Shown here one piece after another: positions 1-7,600 of a stretch of DNA of 10,377 nt. Below the pieces are notes generated by a model. The model did not search any database. It had not been told where the DNA came from and was given only the letters and a program-made list of their open reading frames with translations. Source of the DNA: an uncultured Lysobacterales bacterium (GTDB lineage Bacteria > Pseudomonadota > Gammaproteobacteria > Xanthomonadales > Xanthomonadaceae); assembly GCA_946886865.1 (NCBI GenBank), contig CAMPJI010000078.1:1-10377 (forward strand). The letters are read 5' to 3'. A program made the position numbers and the translations under genes. Each line of letters opens with the position of its first letter. The stretch's first letter is position 1.

Positions 1-105
1 GGCTAGCGAAAGGCGCGCAGGCGGTGATGGCATCGGGTTCTTGGTGGAAGAACGGTGCAGCCGGGGCGCAAGCCAGAGCGCGTAGCGGCCCGGATCCCGT
101 GTCCC

Positions 106-906
106 TCACCGCGACAGCACCCGGTCCAGCCAGCGCAGCACAGGCGGCAGCGCGGCGGTGTCGAGCGGCTCCTGCGCAGGTGCTTCCTGTGACGGGGCGG
201 GCCCGGCGCGGCGCGGGCGCGGCGGCAGGTAGCGGTTGACCGGCGCGTAGCCCAGCTCCGGCATCAGCGCCACGCCGCCGCGTTCGGCCACCAGTTTCGA
301 CACCTTCGATTCCGGGTCGCCGAGGTCGCCGAAGTGCCGCGCGCGCGTCGGGCAGGCCTGCACGCATGCCGGCTGGCGCTCGGCCTCGGGCAGGTTCTCG
401 TTGTAGATGCGGTCCACGCACAGGGTGCACTTCTTCATCACCCCCTCGACGGCGCTGTACTCGCGCGCGCCGTAGGGGCAGGCCCAGCTGCACAGCTTGC
501 AGCCGATGCACTTGTCCTCGTCCACCAGCACGATGCCGTCCTCGGCGCGCTTGTAGCTGGCGCCGGTCGGGCACACGGTGACGCACGCCGGCGTCTCGCA
601 GTGCAGGCACGAGCGCGGGAAGTGCAGGGTCATCGCCGGCTGCGGTTCGCCCGCGGGTGGCAGGGCACCGCAACCGCCGCCGGTGGGCACCCCGGCATCG
701 GTGGCCTCGAGCTCATAGCTGTGCACGCGGTTGAACCACACCCCGGACGGCTCGGCGCCATAAGGCTGCTCGTCGGTCAGCGGCCCGGCGATGCCGCCGG
801 CGTTCCACTCCTTGCAGCTCACCGCGCAGGCGTGGCAGCCCACGCAGGTATCCAGGTCGATGACCAGGCCGAGCTTCTTCTTGGTGGGTGGCGGCAGGTC
901 GGTCAT
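106..906 (-). CDS. soeB: Four-cluster [4Fe-4S] electron-transfer subunit, SoeB-like
   Basis: Ferredoxin-like beta subunit (266 aa) of a molybdopterin oxidoreductase; it passes electrons between the catalytic subunit and a membrane quinone-reactive anchor. Sixteen cysteines form four cluster motifs: C21/C24/C27/C31, C100/C103/C108/C112, C133/C136/C139/C143 and C160/C163 with C181/C185. The order matches the DmsB/PsrB/SoeB family. There is no Tat or Sec signal, consistent with a cytoplasm-facing complex such as SoeABC. The start at 906 lies 4 nt after the stop of the permease gene and has only a weak Shine-Dalgarno, so translational coupling is likely. A Pro/Ala-rich tail follows residue 225. 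The pairing with a SoeA-like subunit favours sulfite dehydrogenase (quinone), but DMSO-, thiosulfate- or polysulfide-type complexes have very similar beta subunits. The Fe-S role is certain; the substrate is inferred. Confidence 0.85.
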   Translation of the reverse strand: MTDLPPPTKKKLGLVIDLDTCVGCHACAVSCKEWNAGGIAGPLTDEQPYGAEPSGVWFNRVHSYELEATDAGVPTGGGCGALPPAGEPQPAMTLHFPRSCLHCETPACVTVCPTGASYKRAEDGIVLVDEDKCIGCKLCSWACPYGAREYSAVEGVMKKCTLCVDRIYNENLPEAERQPACVQACPTRARHFGDLGDPESKVSKLVAERGGVALMPELGYAPVNRYLPPRPRRAGPAPSQEAPAQEPLDTAALPPVLRWLDRVLSR

Positions 907-910
907 GGGC

Positions 911-2794
911 TCAGAACGGGAAGAAGCGCGGGATCAGCGCCGTCGCCATCATCCAGAAAATGACATTGAGCGGCAGGCCGATCTTGACGAAGTCGGCGAA
1001 GCGGTAGCCGCCGGCGGCGTACACCATGGCATTGGTCTGGTAGCCGACCGGGGTGGCGAAGCTGGTGGAGGCCGCGAACGCGACGGCCACCAGGAACGGC
1101 TTGGCATCGACACCCAGCGACTCGGCCGCGGCGATCGCCACCGGCACCACCAGCACGGCGGCGGCATTGTTGCTCATGACCTCCGTCAGCACGGCGGTCA
1201 GCAGGTAGATCGCCGACAGTGTGACGCCGGGGCCGAACGCGCTGAGCATGCCGATCGCGTTCTGCGCGACCCAGTCCGCGCCGCCGCTGCGCTCCAGGGC
1301 GATGCCCAGCGGCAGCACGCCCGCCAGCAGCATGACCACGCGCCAGTCCACCGCCTCGTAGGCCTCGTCCGGCTCCAGGCAGCGCAGCACCACCAGTGCG
1401 ACGCACCCCAGGATCGCCGCCGCCACGATCGGCAGCCAGCCGCTGCCGGCGGCCACGATCACCGCCGCCAGCACCGCCGCGGAAATCAACGCACGGCGCA
1501 CGTCCACGCGTTGCTGCGCACGCTCGCCCAGCACCACCAGACCGGGGTTCTGGCGCAGGGCGGCCAGGGTCGACTCGGTGGCATCGACCACCAGGATGTC
1601 GCCCAGCGCCAGCGGCACCTGGTCGACGGGGCGGCGCAGCACCGCGCGCTGGCGCTGCAGGCCGTGCACGCGGACGCGGTAGGTGTGGCCGAAGCGCATG
1701 CCCGCCAGCGTGTGGCCGATCAGTGGCGACCCCGGGGCGATCATCACTTCGGCGTGCAGGCGCTCCTCCTCGTCGCCCGCCGGGTCGAGCTCCGGTGCCA
1801 CGCGGTCGTAGTCGAGCCGGTGGCGCCGGCGCAGCGTCTCGACCTGCTCCCACTCCCCGTGCAGCAGCAGGCGGTCGCCGGCGCGCAACCGGGTCTGGGA
1901 CGCCGGCGAGGTCTTGCCGCCGCGGCGGATGACGTCGACCAGCTCCAACGGTGTAGACGGTGCCCGGGGCGGCGCCGACGCGGCGTCGGCCGGGTCGTGC
2001 ACGGCACCGTCGTCCGTGGCCGGCGCGGCGTCCCCGGCGGTGCCGGACGCGCGGTCGCTGTCGCCGGCCGCGGCGTCGGGCTTCATCAGCTCGCCCGCGG
2101 CGCGGTCGACGGCGGGTGACTTCTCGGGCACCAGCAGCTCCACCAGGAAGCGGCCGCCGTGGCCCTCGGTGTCGGTTTCGGCCACGCCCAGGTCGGGCAG
2201 CAGGAAGCGCCGCGCGACCATCAGGTAAACCAGCCCCACGCCGACGAAGATGATGCCCAGCGGCGCGAACTCGAACAGCCCGAAGCCCTCGCGCCCGGTC
2301 TGCTGCGCCAGCGAGTTCACCAGCAGGTTGGTGGACGTGCCGATCAGCGTGCACACGCCGCCGAACTGCGCGGCGAACGACAGCGGGATCAGGAACTTCG
2401 ACGCCGGCTGCCGGTTGGCCGCCGTGGCCGCCATCACCAGCGGGATGAACACCGCCACCGCCGCGGTGTTGTTGATGAAGCCCGACACCGCCGCGATCGT
2501 GCCCATCATCACCAGCGCGAACAGCCAGCCCGAGCGGATGCGCGCCAGCATCTCGGCGAGGCCCTGCAGCGCGCCGCTGCGCTGCAGCCCCGCACTGAGC
2601 ACGAACATCGCCGCGACCGTGATCGTGGCCTGACTGGAGAACCCCGACAGCGCCTCGCCGGGCGTCACCAGCCCCAGCACCAGCAGGCTGGCCAGCACCA
2701 GCAACGCGACCACGTCGACGGGCAGCTTCTCGGTGACGAACAGGTAGACCGCACCGGCCAGCACCGCCAGCGTCAGCCACAGATCCATGCCCAT
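911..2794 (-). CDS. SLC13/DASS family permease with central RCK_C (TrkA-C) domains
   Basis: Inner-membrane anion transporter of 627 aa. Two hydrophobic blocks (about residues 5-200 and 435-620) each carry a family hallmark: an NNT motif at 108-110 followed by GTSTN at 152-156 in the first half, and SNN at 541-543 followed by TPVGYQTN at 581-588 in the second. Between them are two RCK_C-like regulatory regions (about 213-330 and 345-425). This SLC13-plus-TrkA-C architecture is known from sulfate and other sulfur-compound or dicarboxylate transporters. An Ala/Asp/Pro-rich, probably disordered stretch (about 230-281) sits inside the first RCK_C region. The start at 2794 has GGGA just upstream; an in-frame ATG at 2788 is a possible alternative. 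The gene begins 28 nt after soeA and ends 4 nt before soeB, so it is part of the operon. From context I infer movement of sulfate, sulfite or a related organosulfur anion; the sequence does not prove the substrate. Confidence 0.87.
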   Translation of the reverse strand: MGMDLWLTLAVLAGAVYLFVTEKLPVDVVALLVLASLLVLGLVTPGEALSGFSSQATITVAAMFVLSAGLQRSGALQGLAEMLARIRSGWLFALVMMGTIAAVSGFINNTAAVAVFIPLVMAATAANRQPASKFLIPLSFAAQFGGVCTLIGTSTNLLVNSLAQQTGREGFGLFEFAPLGIIFVGVGLVYLMVARRFLLPDLGVAETDTEGHGGRFLVELLVPEKSPAVDRAAGELMKPDAAAGDSDRASGTAGDAAPATDDGAVHDPADAASAPPRAPSTPLELVDVIRRGGKTSPASQTRLRAGDRLLLHGEWEQVETLRRRHRLDYDRVAPELDPAGDEEERLHAEVMIAPGSPLIGHTLAGMRFGHTYRVRVHGLQRQRAVLRRPVDQVPLALGDILVVDATESTLAALRQNPGLVVLGERAQQRVDVRRALISAAVLAAVIVAAGSGWLPIVAAAILGCVALVVLRCLEPDEAYEAVDWRVVMLLAGVLPLGIALERSGGADWVAQNAIGMLSAFGPGVTLSAIYLLTAVLTEVMSNNAAAVLVVPVAIAAAESLGVDAKPFLVAVAFAASTSFATPVGYQTNAMVYAAGGYRFADFVKIGLPLNVIFWMMATALIPRFFPF

Positions 2795-2822
2795 CAGCAG
2801 CGTCCCATCGGCATGGCGTGCA

Positions 2823-5800
2823 TCAGCCGTGCGCCTTCGTGCGCATCGCCGCGCCGTAGCGCAGCGGGGCGTCGTTCGCCTGGCCCAGCTCCAGCGGCTC
2901 GAACCGCGGCGCGGCTTCGTCGACGGCCTCGACGCGCTCGATGCGCACGCGCAGGTCGAACCACGCCGCCTGTCCGGTCACCGGGTCGGCATTGGCGTAG
3001 CCGCCACGGGGGGTGATGTCGGAAATCAGGTGGTTGAGCAGGAAGCCCTTGCGGCCTTCCGGCGCGTCCTTGCCCAGCCGCCACGCGCCCTTGCGCTTGC
3101 CGATCGCGTTCCACGTCCAGACCGTGTCGGGCTGCACGTTGGCGGCCAGCTTCGCCTGCACCGTGATGCGGCCGACGTGGGAGGTCACGGTGATCCAGTC
3201 CTCATCACCGATGCCGTGGCGCGCGGCGGTGTCCGGGTGCAGGTACAGCCAGTTGCGCGCCGCGATCTGCCGCAGCCACGCGTTCTGGCTGCCCCACGCG
3301 TGGTACATGAACATCGGGCGCTGGGTGACGGCGGAGAGGGGGAAGGGGTGACCGCTCTGTGTCTCCCCATGGCCGTCATTCCCGCGTAGGCGGGAATCCA
3401 TGGACGTTGTTCCTGATTCTTCTCCACCGCCAGCACGGTGCCTATCGGGCGCGGCGGCTGAAGCCGACGTCCTTGGATTCCCGCCTTCGCGGGAATGACG
3501 ATCAAAATCGACCTGCGCGCCTTCGAACGGCTCGTACCACATCGGCAGTGGGTCGAAGTACGTCGCCACGCGCTCGCGGTGCTCGGCCGGCGGCACGTGC
3601 GCACCAAAGCCCTGCCCGGCGAGGCGGAACTTCTGCAGCGTCTCCGAGTACACCTGCAGGACGATCGGGTCGGCGTGGCCGAGAAAGCCCATCGTGTGCG
3701 CCCAGTCGAGATAGCCCCGGTTGGCCATCTTGAAATAGCGCGCGTGCTCGGGGATCTCGCTGCGCCAGAAGCCGCCGTTGTCGATGTAGCGCTGCAGCTG
3801 GTCGGGGTTGGGCGCGCCCTTGGCCTCGGCGCTGCCGTCGGCGCCGCGCCAGCCGGCCAGCAGGCCGACGCCGGGCGCGCGCTCGTGACGGACGATGTAG
3901 TCCGCGTAGTCGCGGTACCTGGCCGAGCCGTCCTCGTTGACCATGTTCGGCAGGCCCAGGCGCGCGCCAAGCTCCAGCAGCACCGACTGGAACCCGCGCA
4001 CGTCGCGCGGCTTGCCGCCCGCGCCCTGCGTGGCCGGGTCGAGCACCGGGTGGCGGATCGCATCGCTGGCACCGTCGGCGTCGGAAATCGGCCGGTCCAG
4101 CATGCTGATCGCGTCGAACCGTTCCAGGTACGTCGTGTCCGGCAGCACGAGGTCGGCGTACGCCACGGTCTCGGAGGCGTAGGCGTCGGAGTAGATGATC
4201 CGCGGGATGCGGTACTCGCCGGCCTCGTCCTTGTCGGTCAGCCACGCGATCGTCTGCGTGGTGTTCATCGACGAGTTCCAGCCCATGTTCGCCATGAACA
4301 TCAGCAGCGTGTCGATGCGGTACGGGTCGCCCGCCCAGGCATTGCGGATGACGGTGTGCATCATCCCGTGCGCACTCAGCGGGTAGCCCCAGCTGAAGGC
4401 GTGGTCGATGCGGCGCGGCTGGCCGCCCGCATCCACCAGCAGGTCCTCGGGGCCGTGCACGAAGCCCAGGGGCGCGGCATCCAGCGTGCCGTCGTCGCGC
4501 CGGGTCTTGCCCGGGCGGTTGGGCGGCGGCAGCGGCTTGGGGAACGGCGGCTGGTAGCGGAACGACCCCGGCGCATCCACCGCGCCCAGCAGCATCTGCA
4601 GCAGGTGCAATGCACGGCAGGTGTGGAAGCCGTTGCTGTGCGCGCTGATGCCGCGCATGGCATGCATCGCCACCGGCCGTCCGGTCATGGTCGCGTGCTC
4701 GCGGCCCCAGGCGTCGGTCCAGGCGATCGGCAGTTCGAGCGTGCTGTCGAACGCGGCCTCGGCCAGTTCGCGCGCGATGCGGCGGATGGTGTCGGCGGGA
4801 ATGCCGCAGCGTCCACTCACCGCATCCGGCGAGTACTGGGGGTCCAGGTAGCGCTCGGCCACCAGGTGGAACGCCGGCACCGCGGTGCGGCCGTCGGGCA
4901 GGGTGACTTCGCCGACGACCGCGGGCGAGATGTCGATGGCGTCGGCGTGCGCCGTCGCGCCCTGCGGGCCGCGCCTGTTCCAGCACAGCGGCGTGCCGTC
5001 CGCGTCGCGCGCGAACAACCCGTCATCCGCGCCACCCGGGTTGCGCACCACCAACCAGTGCGCGTTGGTGTAGCGCACCAAGTAATCCAGGTCGATGCGG
5101 TCGGCCTTCAGCAGCTCGTGGATCAGCGCGAACGCGAACAGCCCGTCGGTGCCGGGGCGGATGCCGATCCATTCGTCCGCGATGGCGCCGTAACCACTGC
5201 GCACCGGGTTCACCGCGACGATCTTGGCGCCGTGTTCCTTGAGCTTTCCCAGGCCGAGCTTGATCGGGTTGGAGTCGTGGTCCTCGGCCACGCCCCACAG
5301 CATCAGGTAGCGCGCGTGCTCCCAGTCGGGCTCGCCGAACTCCCAGAAACTGCCGCCCACCGAGTACAGCCCACCGGCGGCCATGTTCACCGAGCAGAAA
5401 CCGCCGTGCGCGGCGTAGTTGACCGTGCCGAACTGCTGCGCCCACCAGCCGGTCAGCGCCTGGCTCTGGTCGCGCCCGGTGAAGAACGCCAGCTCGTCGG
5501 GGTTGCGTTCGCGGATCGGGGCCAGCCACGACGTCGCAATCTCCAGCGCCTCGTCCCACTCGATCTCGCGGAACTCGCCCGACCCGCGCTCGCCCACGCG
5601 CAGCAGCGGCTTGTCCAGCCGCGCCGGCGAGTAGTGCTGCATGATCCCGGCCGAGCCCTTGGCGCACAGCACGCCGCGGTTGACCGGGTGGTCGGGGTTG
5701 CCCTGGATGTAGCGGATCTTCCCGTCGCTCAGCCACACCTTGATGCCGCACCGGCAGGCGCACATGTAGCAGGTCGTGGTCTTGACCTCGTCGCCCGGCG

Positions 5801-5831
5801 AGGGCGAGAGGTTGAGGTCGGGCTCGCGCAT
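2823..5831 (-). CDS. soeA: Molybdopterin oxidoreductase catalytic subunit, SoeA-like sulfite dehydrogenase (quinone)
   Basis: Catalytic subunit (1002 aa) of a complex-iron-sulfur molybdoenzyme. The N-terminal [4Fe-4S] motif is C21-x2-C24-x3-C28 with C56. A conserved GGFCSVN segment supplies Cys146, the probable Mo ligand. The molybdopterin dinucleotide-binding domain occupies about residues 835-970, after the TQRPMFMYHAWGSQN segment. There is no twin-arginine signal, which fits the cytoplasmic SoeA group and argues against periplasmic Psr/Phs/Ttr/Arr enzymes. The probable reaction is sulfite oxidation to sulfate with electrons passing to SoeB and then to quinone. Residues about 778-819 are encoded by an inserted palindromic repeat and are not expected in the family; the reading frame survives it. 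The start at 5831 has no clear Shine-Dalgarno, but no in-frame start is visible just upstream. It heads the operon soeA / SLC13 / soeB, 54 nt downstream of a broken envelope-protein gene. The CISM family is secure; sulfite as substrate is inferred. Confidence 0.82.
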   Translation of the reverse strand: MREPDLNLSPSPGDEVKTTTCYMCACRCGIKVWLSDGKIRYIQGNPDHPVNRGVLCAKGSAGIMQHYSPARLDKPLLRVGERGSGEFREIEWDEALEIATSWLAPIRERNPDELAFFTGRDQSQALTGWWAQQFGTVNYAAHGGFCSVNMAAGGLYSVGGSFWEFGEPDWEHARYLMLWGVAEDHDSNPIKLGLGKLKEHGAKIVAVNPVRSGYGAIADEWIGIRPGTDGLFAFALIHELLKADRIDLDYLVRYTNAHWLVVRNPGGADDGLFARDADGTPLCWNRRGPQGATAHADAIDISPAVVGEVTLPDGRTAVPAFHLVAERYLDPQYSPDAVSGRCGIPADTIRRIARELAEAAFDSTLELPIAWTDAWGREHATMTGRPVAMHAMRGISAHSNGFHTCRALHLLQMLLGAVDAPGSFRYQPPFPKPLPPPNRPGKTRRDDGTLDAAPLGFVHGPEDLLVDAGGQPRRIDHAFSWGYPLSAHGMMHTVIRNAWAGDPYRIDTLLMFMANMGWNSSMNTTQTIAWLTDKDEAGEYRIPRIIYSDAYASETVAYADLVLPDTTYLERFDAISMLDRPISDADGASDAIRHPVLDPATQGAGGKPRDVRGFQSVLLELGARLGLPNMVNEDGSARYRDYADYIVRHERAPGVGLLAGWRGADGSAEAKGAPNPDQLQRYIDNGGFWRSEIPEHARYFKMANRGYLDWAHTMGFLGHADPIVLQVYSETLQKFRLAGQGFGAHVPPAEHRERVATYFDPLPMWYEPFEGAQVDFDRHSREGGNPRTSASAAAPDRHRAGGGEESGTTSMDSRLRGNDGHGETQSGHPFPLSAVTQRPMFMYHAWGSQNAWLRQIAARNWLYLHPDTAARHGIGDEDWITVTSHVGRITVQAKLAANVQPDTVWTWNAIGKRKGAWRLGKDAPEGRKGFLLNHLISDITPRGGYANADPVTGQAAWFDLRVRIERVEAVDEAAPRFEPLELGQANDAPLRYGAAMRTKAHG
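3375..3499. repeat. Palindrome-bounded 125-bp repeat inserted in frame in soeA
   Basis: The ends are 26-bp inverted copies (3375-3400 and 3474-3499) that match at 25 of 26 positions. Each end is itself palindromic, of the form ATTCCC-N8-GGGAAT, as in dRS3-like dispersed repeats. Read on the minus strand the ends translate as HSREGGNP and SRLRGND, a signature often seen when this repeat falls in coding sequence. The interior holds a CGGCTGAAGCCG palindrome (3455-3466). No target-site duplication is obvious. It is likely a non-autonomous dispersed element with no gene of its own. Confidence 0.88.
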
Positions 5832-5885
5832 GCGGTCATTGTGCCGGCAGGCCGTGACGAGGGCGAGGGTGCGCCTCGCGCCGCT

Positions 5886-6511
5886 TCATTGGCACAGCGC
5901 TTGCTCAAGCTCCAGCGCGTGGCGACGGTCGGCGTTGCTGTCGGTCAGGCCGAGCTGCGCCACTTGCCGGTGCAGTTCCGGGCATGCGTCCGCCGCGTAA
6001 CCGCTGCCGCCGAACAGGGTCCCGATGCCGGCCACCACCCGCGCCGCGGTGAGCGGCTCGCGCATTCTGAAGGAATCCGCGGGGCGCCCGGGTAGCTGGA
6101 TCGGTCCTCGAGGGGGTTCTGCGAAAAGTCCTGCGCCTGTGCCGCTGCCGCGCTACGGACCTGCTGCAGGAGCACCGCACTCAATGGGCGCGCGCCTTCC
6201 GGCGCGATGTCAGGCGATGCCGACGCCAGCCGGCTGGAAGTGTCACGCGGTGCCGGCAGGCGGCGTCCCGCCCGCAGTGCATTTGTATCTGGGTCGCGGG
6301 TAGACGGTGGCCTCACGGACAGTGCCGCTGGCGGCGGCGCGGAAATCCACACGACCTGGAGCGGCTGGCTGCCTGAGGCAGGCTGCGCAGGCCACTGCAT
6401 CGCTCGCATCAGCAGCGCGAACAGAGCCACGTTCAATGCCACCGCGAACGCGCCAGCCGCGACCCGGTCGAATGCCAACGTCCCTGTCTCTCGCATATGC
6501 CATCCGTGCAT
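5886..6511 (-). pseudogene. Frameshifted gene for a TonB-like anchored small envelope protein (hypothetical)
   Basis: The N-terminal part runs from 6511 (or the ATG at 6496, which has GGATGG just upstream). It encodes one membrane helix (about residues 18-38) and a Pro/Ala-rich periplasmic linker up to a QNPLEDR segment. The reading frame then diverges. In another frame, from about 6080 to the stop at 5886-5888, lies a well-formed C-terminal domain starting FRMREPLT, with VVAGIGTLFGG and two cysteines (ADAC and a final ALCQ) that could form a disulfide. I recognise this combination from uncharacterised Xanthomonadaceae proteins, but from memory only. Adding one base to the G run at 6081-6084 joins both parts into a continuous protein of about 203-208 aa, so a single-base deletion (or sequencing error) is the simplest explanation. 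Function unknown. It lies 54 nt upstream of soeA on the same strand and could share its promoter. Confidence 0.72.
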
Positions 6512-6634
6512 GGGCCGGCGCGGAGTGTGCGAACCCGTGGGTTAAAGCCCGGTTATCCGCAGCCGGCGCACGGGCAGTAGCGCCGTCGCACGGCCCGGTG
6601 CGATGCTAGCCGCCCCCGCTCCGAGCCCCCCGCC
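6512..6634. promoter_or_regulatory. Divergent intergenic region upstream of the WYL regulator and the frameshifted envelope gene
   Basis: A 123-bp gap separates divergently read genes, so it should hold promoters for both directions. A TGCTAG hexamer at 6604-6609 is a possible -10 for the plus-strand gene, but no good -35 is visible at the right spacing. I see no clear operator palindrome. The WYL protein could autoregulate here, but that is only an inference from position. Confidence 0.35.
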
Positions 6635-7600
6635 ATGGAACGCATCGAACGCATCCACGCCCTGCACCGCATCCTCACCGCCGCGCGCTACCCGGTGACG
6701 GTGCAGCGGCTGCAGGAGGAGCTGGAGTGTTCGCGTGCGACGGTCTACCGCGACCTGGCGTACCTGCGCGACTACCTGATGGCGCCGGTGGTGGGCAACG
6801 GCGAGGCCGGTTTCCGTTACGACCCCGACGAGGCCGACCGGTTCGAGCTGCCCGGGCTGTGGCTGAGTTCGCAGGAGCTGCACTCGCTGCTGGCCGCGCA
6901 GCAGTTGATGATGCGCAGCGGCGGCGGGGTGCTGTCGACCGCACTGGCGCCGCTGCAGCACCGCATCGAGAAGCTGCTGGACGAGCACGCCGGCGGTCGC
7001 CGCGTGCCGGTCGAGCGTGTGCGCGTGATCCCGCACCGCTCGCGCAAGCTCGACGAGACCGCGTTCCGCAACGTCGCCACCGCGGTGCTGGACCGCAGGC
7101 AGCTCGCGTTTGAATACCGCGCCCGCTCCACCGACGAGCGCACCCGCCGCACGGTGTCGCCGCAGCGGCTCACCCATTACCGCGAGAACTGGTACCTGGA
7201 CGCGTGGGACCACGACCGCGACGGCCTGCGCAGCTTCTCGGTGGACCGCATCACGGCGGCGCGCGTCAGCGACGAGGCCGCGCGCGACGTGCCCGACGAG
7301 GAGCTCGACCGCCAGCTGGCCTCCAGCTACGGCATCTTCTCGGGCACGCCCAAGGGCTGGGCGACGGTGATGTTCAGCGCCAAGGCCGCGCGCTGGGTGG
7401 CCGACGAGCACTGGCATTCGCAGCAGCAGGGGCGCTTCCTGCCCGACGGCCGTTACGAATTGAAGCTGCCCTACAGCTCGGGGCGCGAGCTGCTGATGGA
7501 CGTGCTGCACTACGGCAGCGATGCCGAGATCATCGAGCCCGCGTCGCTTCGCGAGCAGGCGCGCAGCCTGCTGTCGCTGGCGCTGAGCCAGTACGAGTGA
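6635..7600 (+). CDS. WYL-domain transcriptional regulator (HTH + WYL + WCX)
   Basis: DNA-binding regulator of 321 aa. An N-terminal winged helix-turn-helix of the DeoR/HTH_11 type covers about residues 1-60, with SRATVYRDL as the recognition helix region. A WYL domain covers about 145-225; its namesake residues W186-Y187-L188 lie in the NWYLDAWD segment, followed by SFSVDRI. A C-terminal WCX extension covers about 240-315. This is the usual length for the YafY-type family, and WYL domains are thought to sense a nucleic acid or small ligand. The stop overlaps the start of the patatin-like gene (TGATG), so the two are co-transcribed and coupled. The Shine-Dalgarno is weak. Targets cannot be read from the sequence; the adjacent hydrolase and the gene itself are the natural candidates. 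Confidence 0.93.
   Translation: MERIERIHALHRILTAARYPVTVQRLQEELECSRATVYRDLAYLRDYLMAPVVGNGEAGFRYDPDEADRFELPGLWLSSQELHSLLAAQQLMMRSGGGVLSTALAPLQHRIEKLLDEHAGGRRVPVERVRVIPHRSRKLDETAFRNVATAVLDRRQLAFEYRARSTDERTRRTVSPQRLTHYRENWYLDAWDHDRDGLRSFSVDRITAARVSDEAARDVPDEELDRQLASSYGIFSGTPKGWATVMFSAKAARWVADEHWHSQQQGRFLPDGRYELKLPYSSGRELLMDVLHYGSDAEIIEPASLREQARSLLSLALSQYE

Noticed and set aside
38..52. Small inverted repeat TTCTT-GGTGG-AAGAA considered as a terminator for the operon
   Set aside because: The stem is only five A/T-rich pairs and no T tract follows on the minus strand.
791..2119. Open frame (442 codons) on the plus strand opposite the permease, and a 625-codon minus-strand frame at 903-2780
   Set aside because: Both are shadows of the SLC13 gene; their translations are His/Gln/Arg-rich or Arg/Gly-rich without membrane segments, whereas the chosen frame has the family motifs.
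3495..6095. Long open frame (866 codons) on the plus strand opposite soeA
   Set aside because: It is rich in Arg, His, Val and Ala with no domain logic, and lies antisense to a gene with clear Fe-S and Mo motifs. Long antisense frames are expected in DNA of this GC bias.
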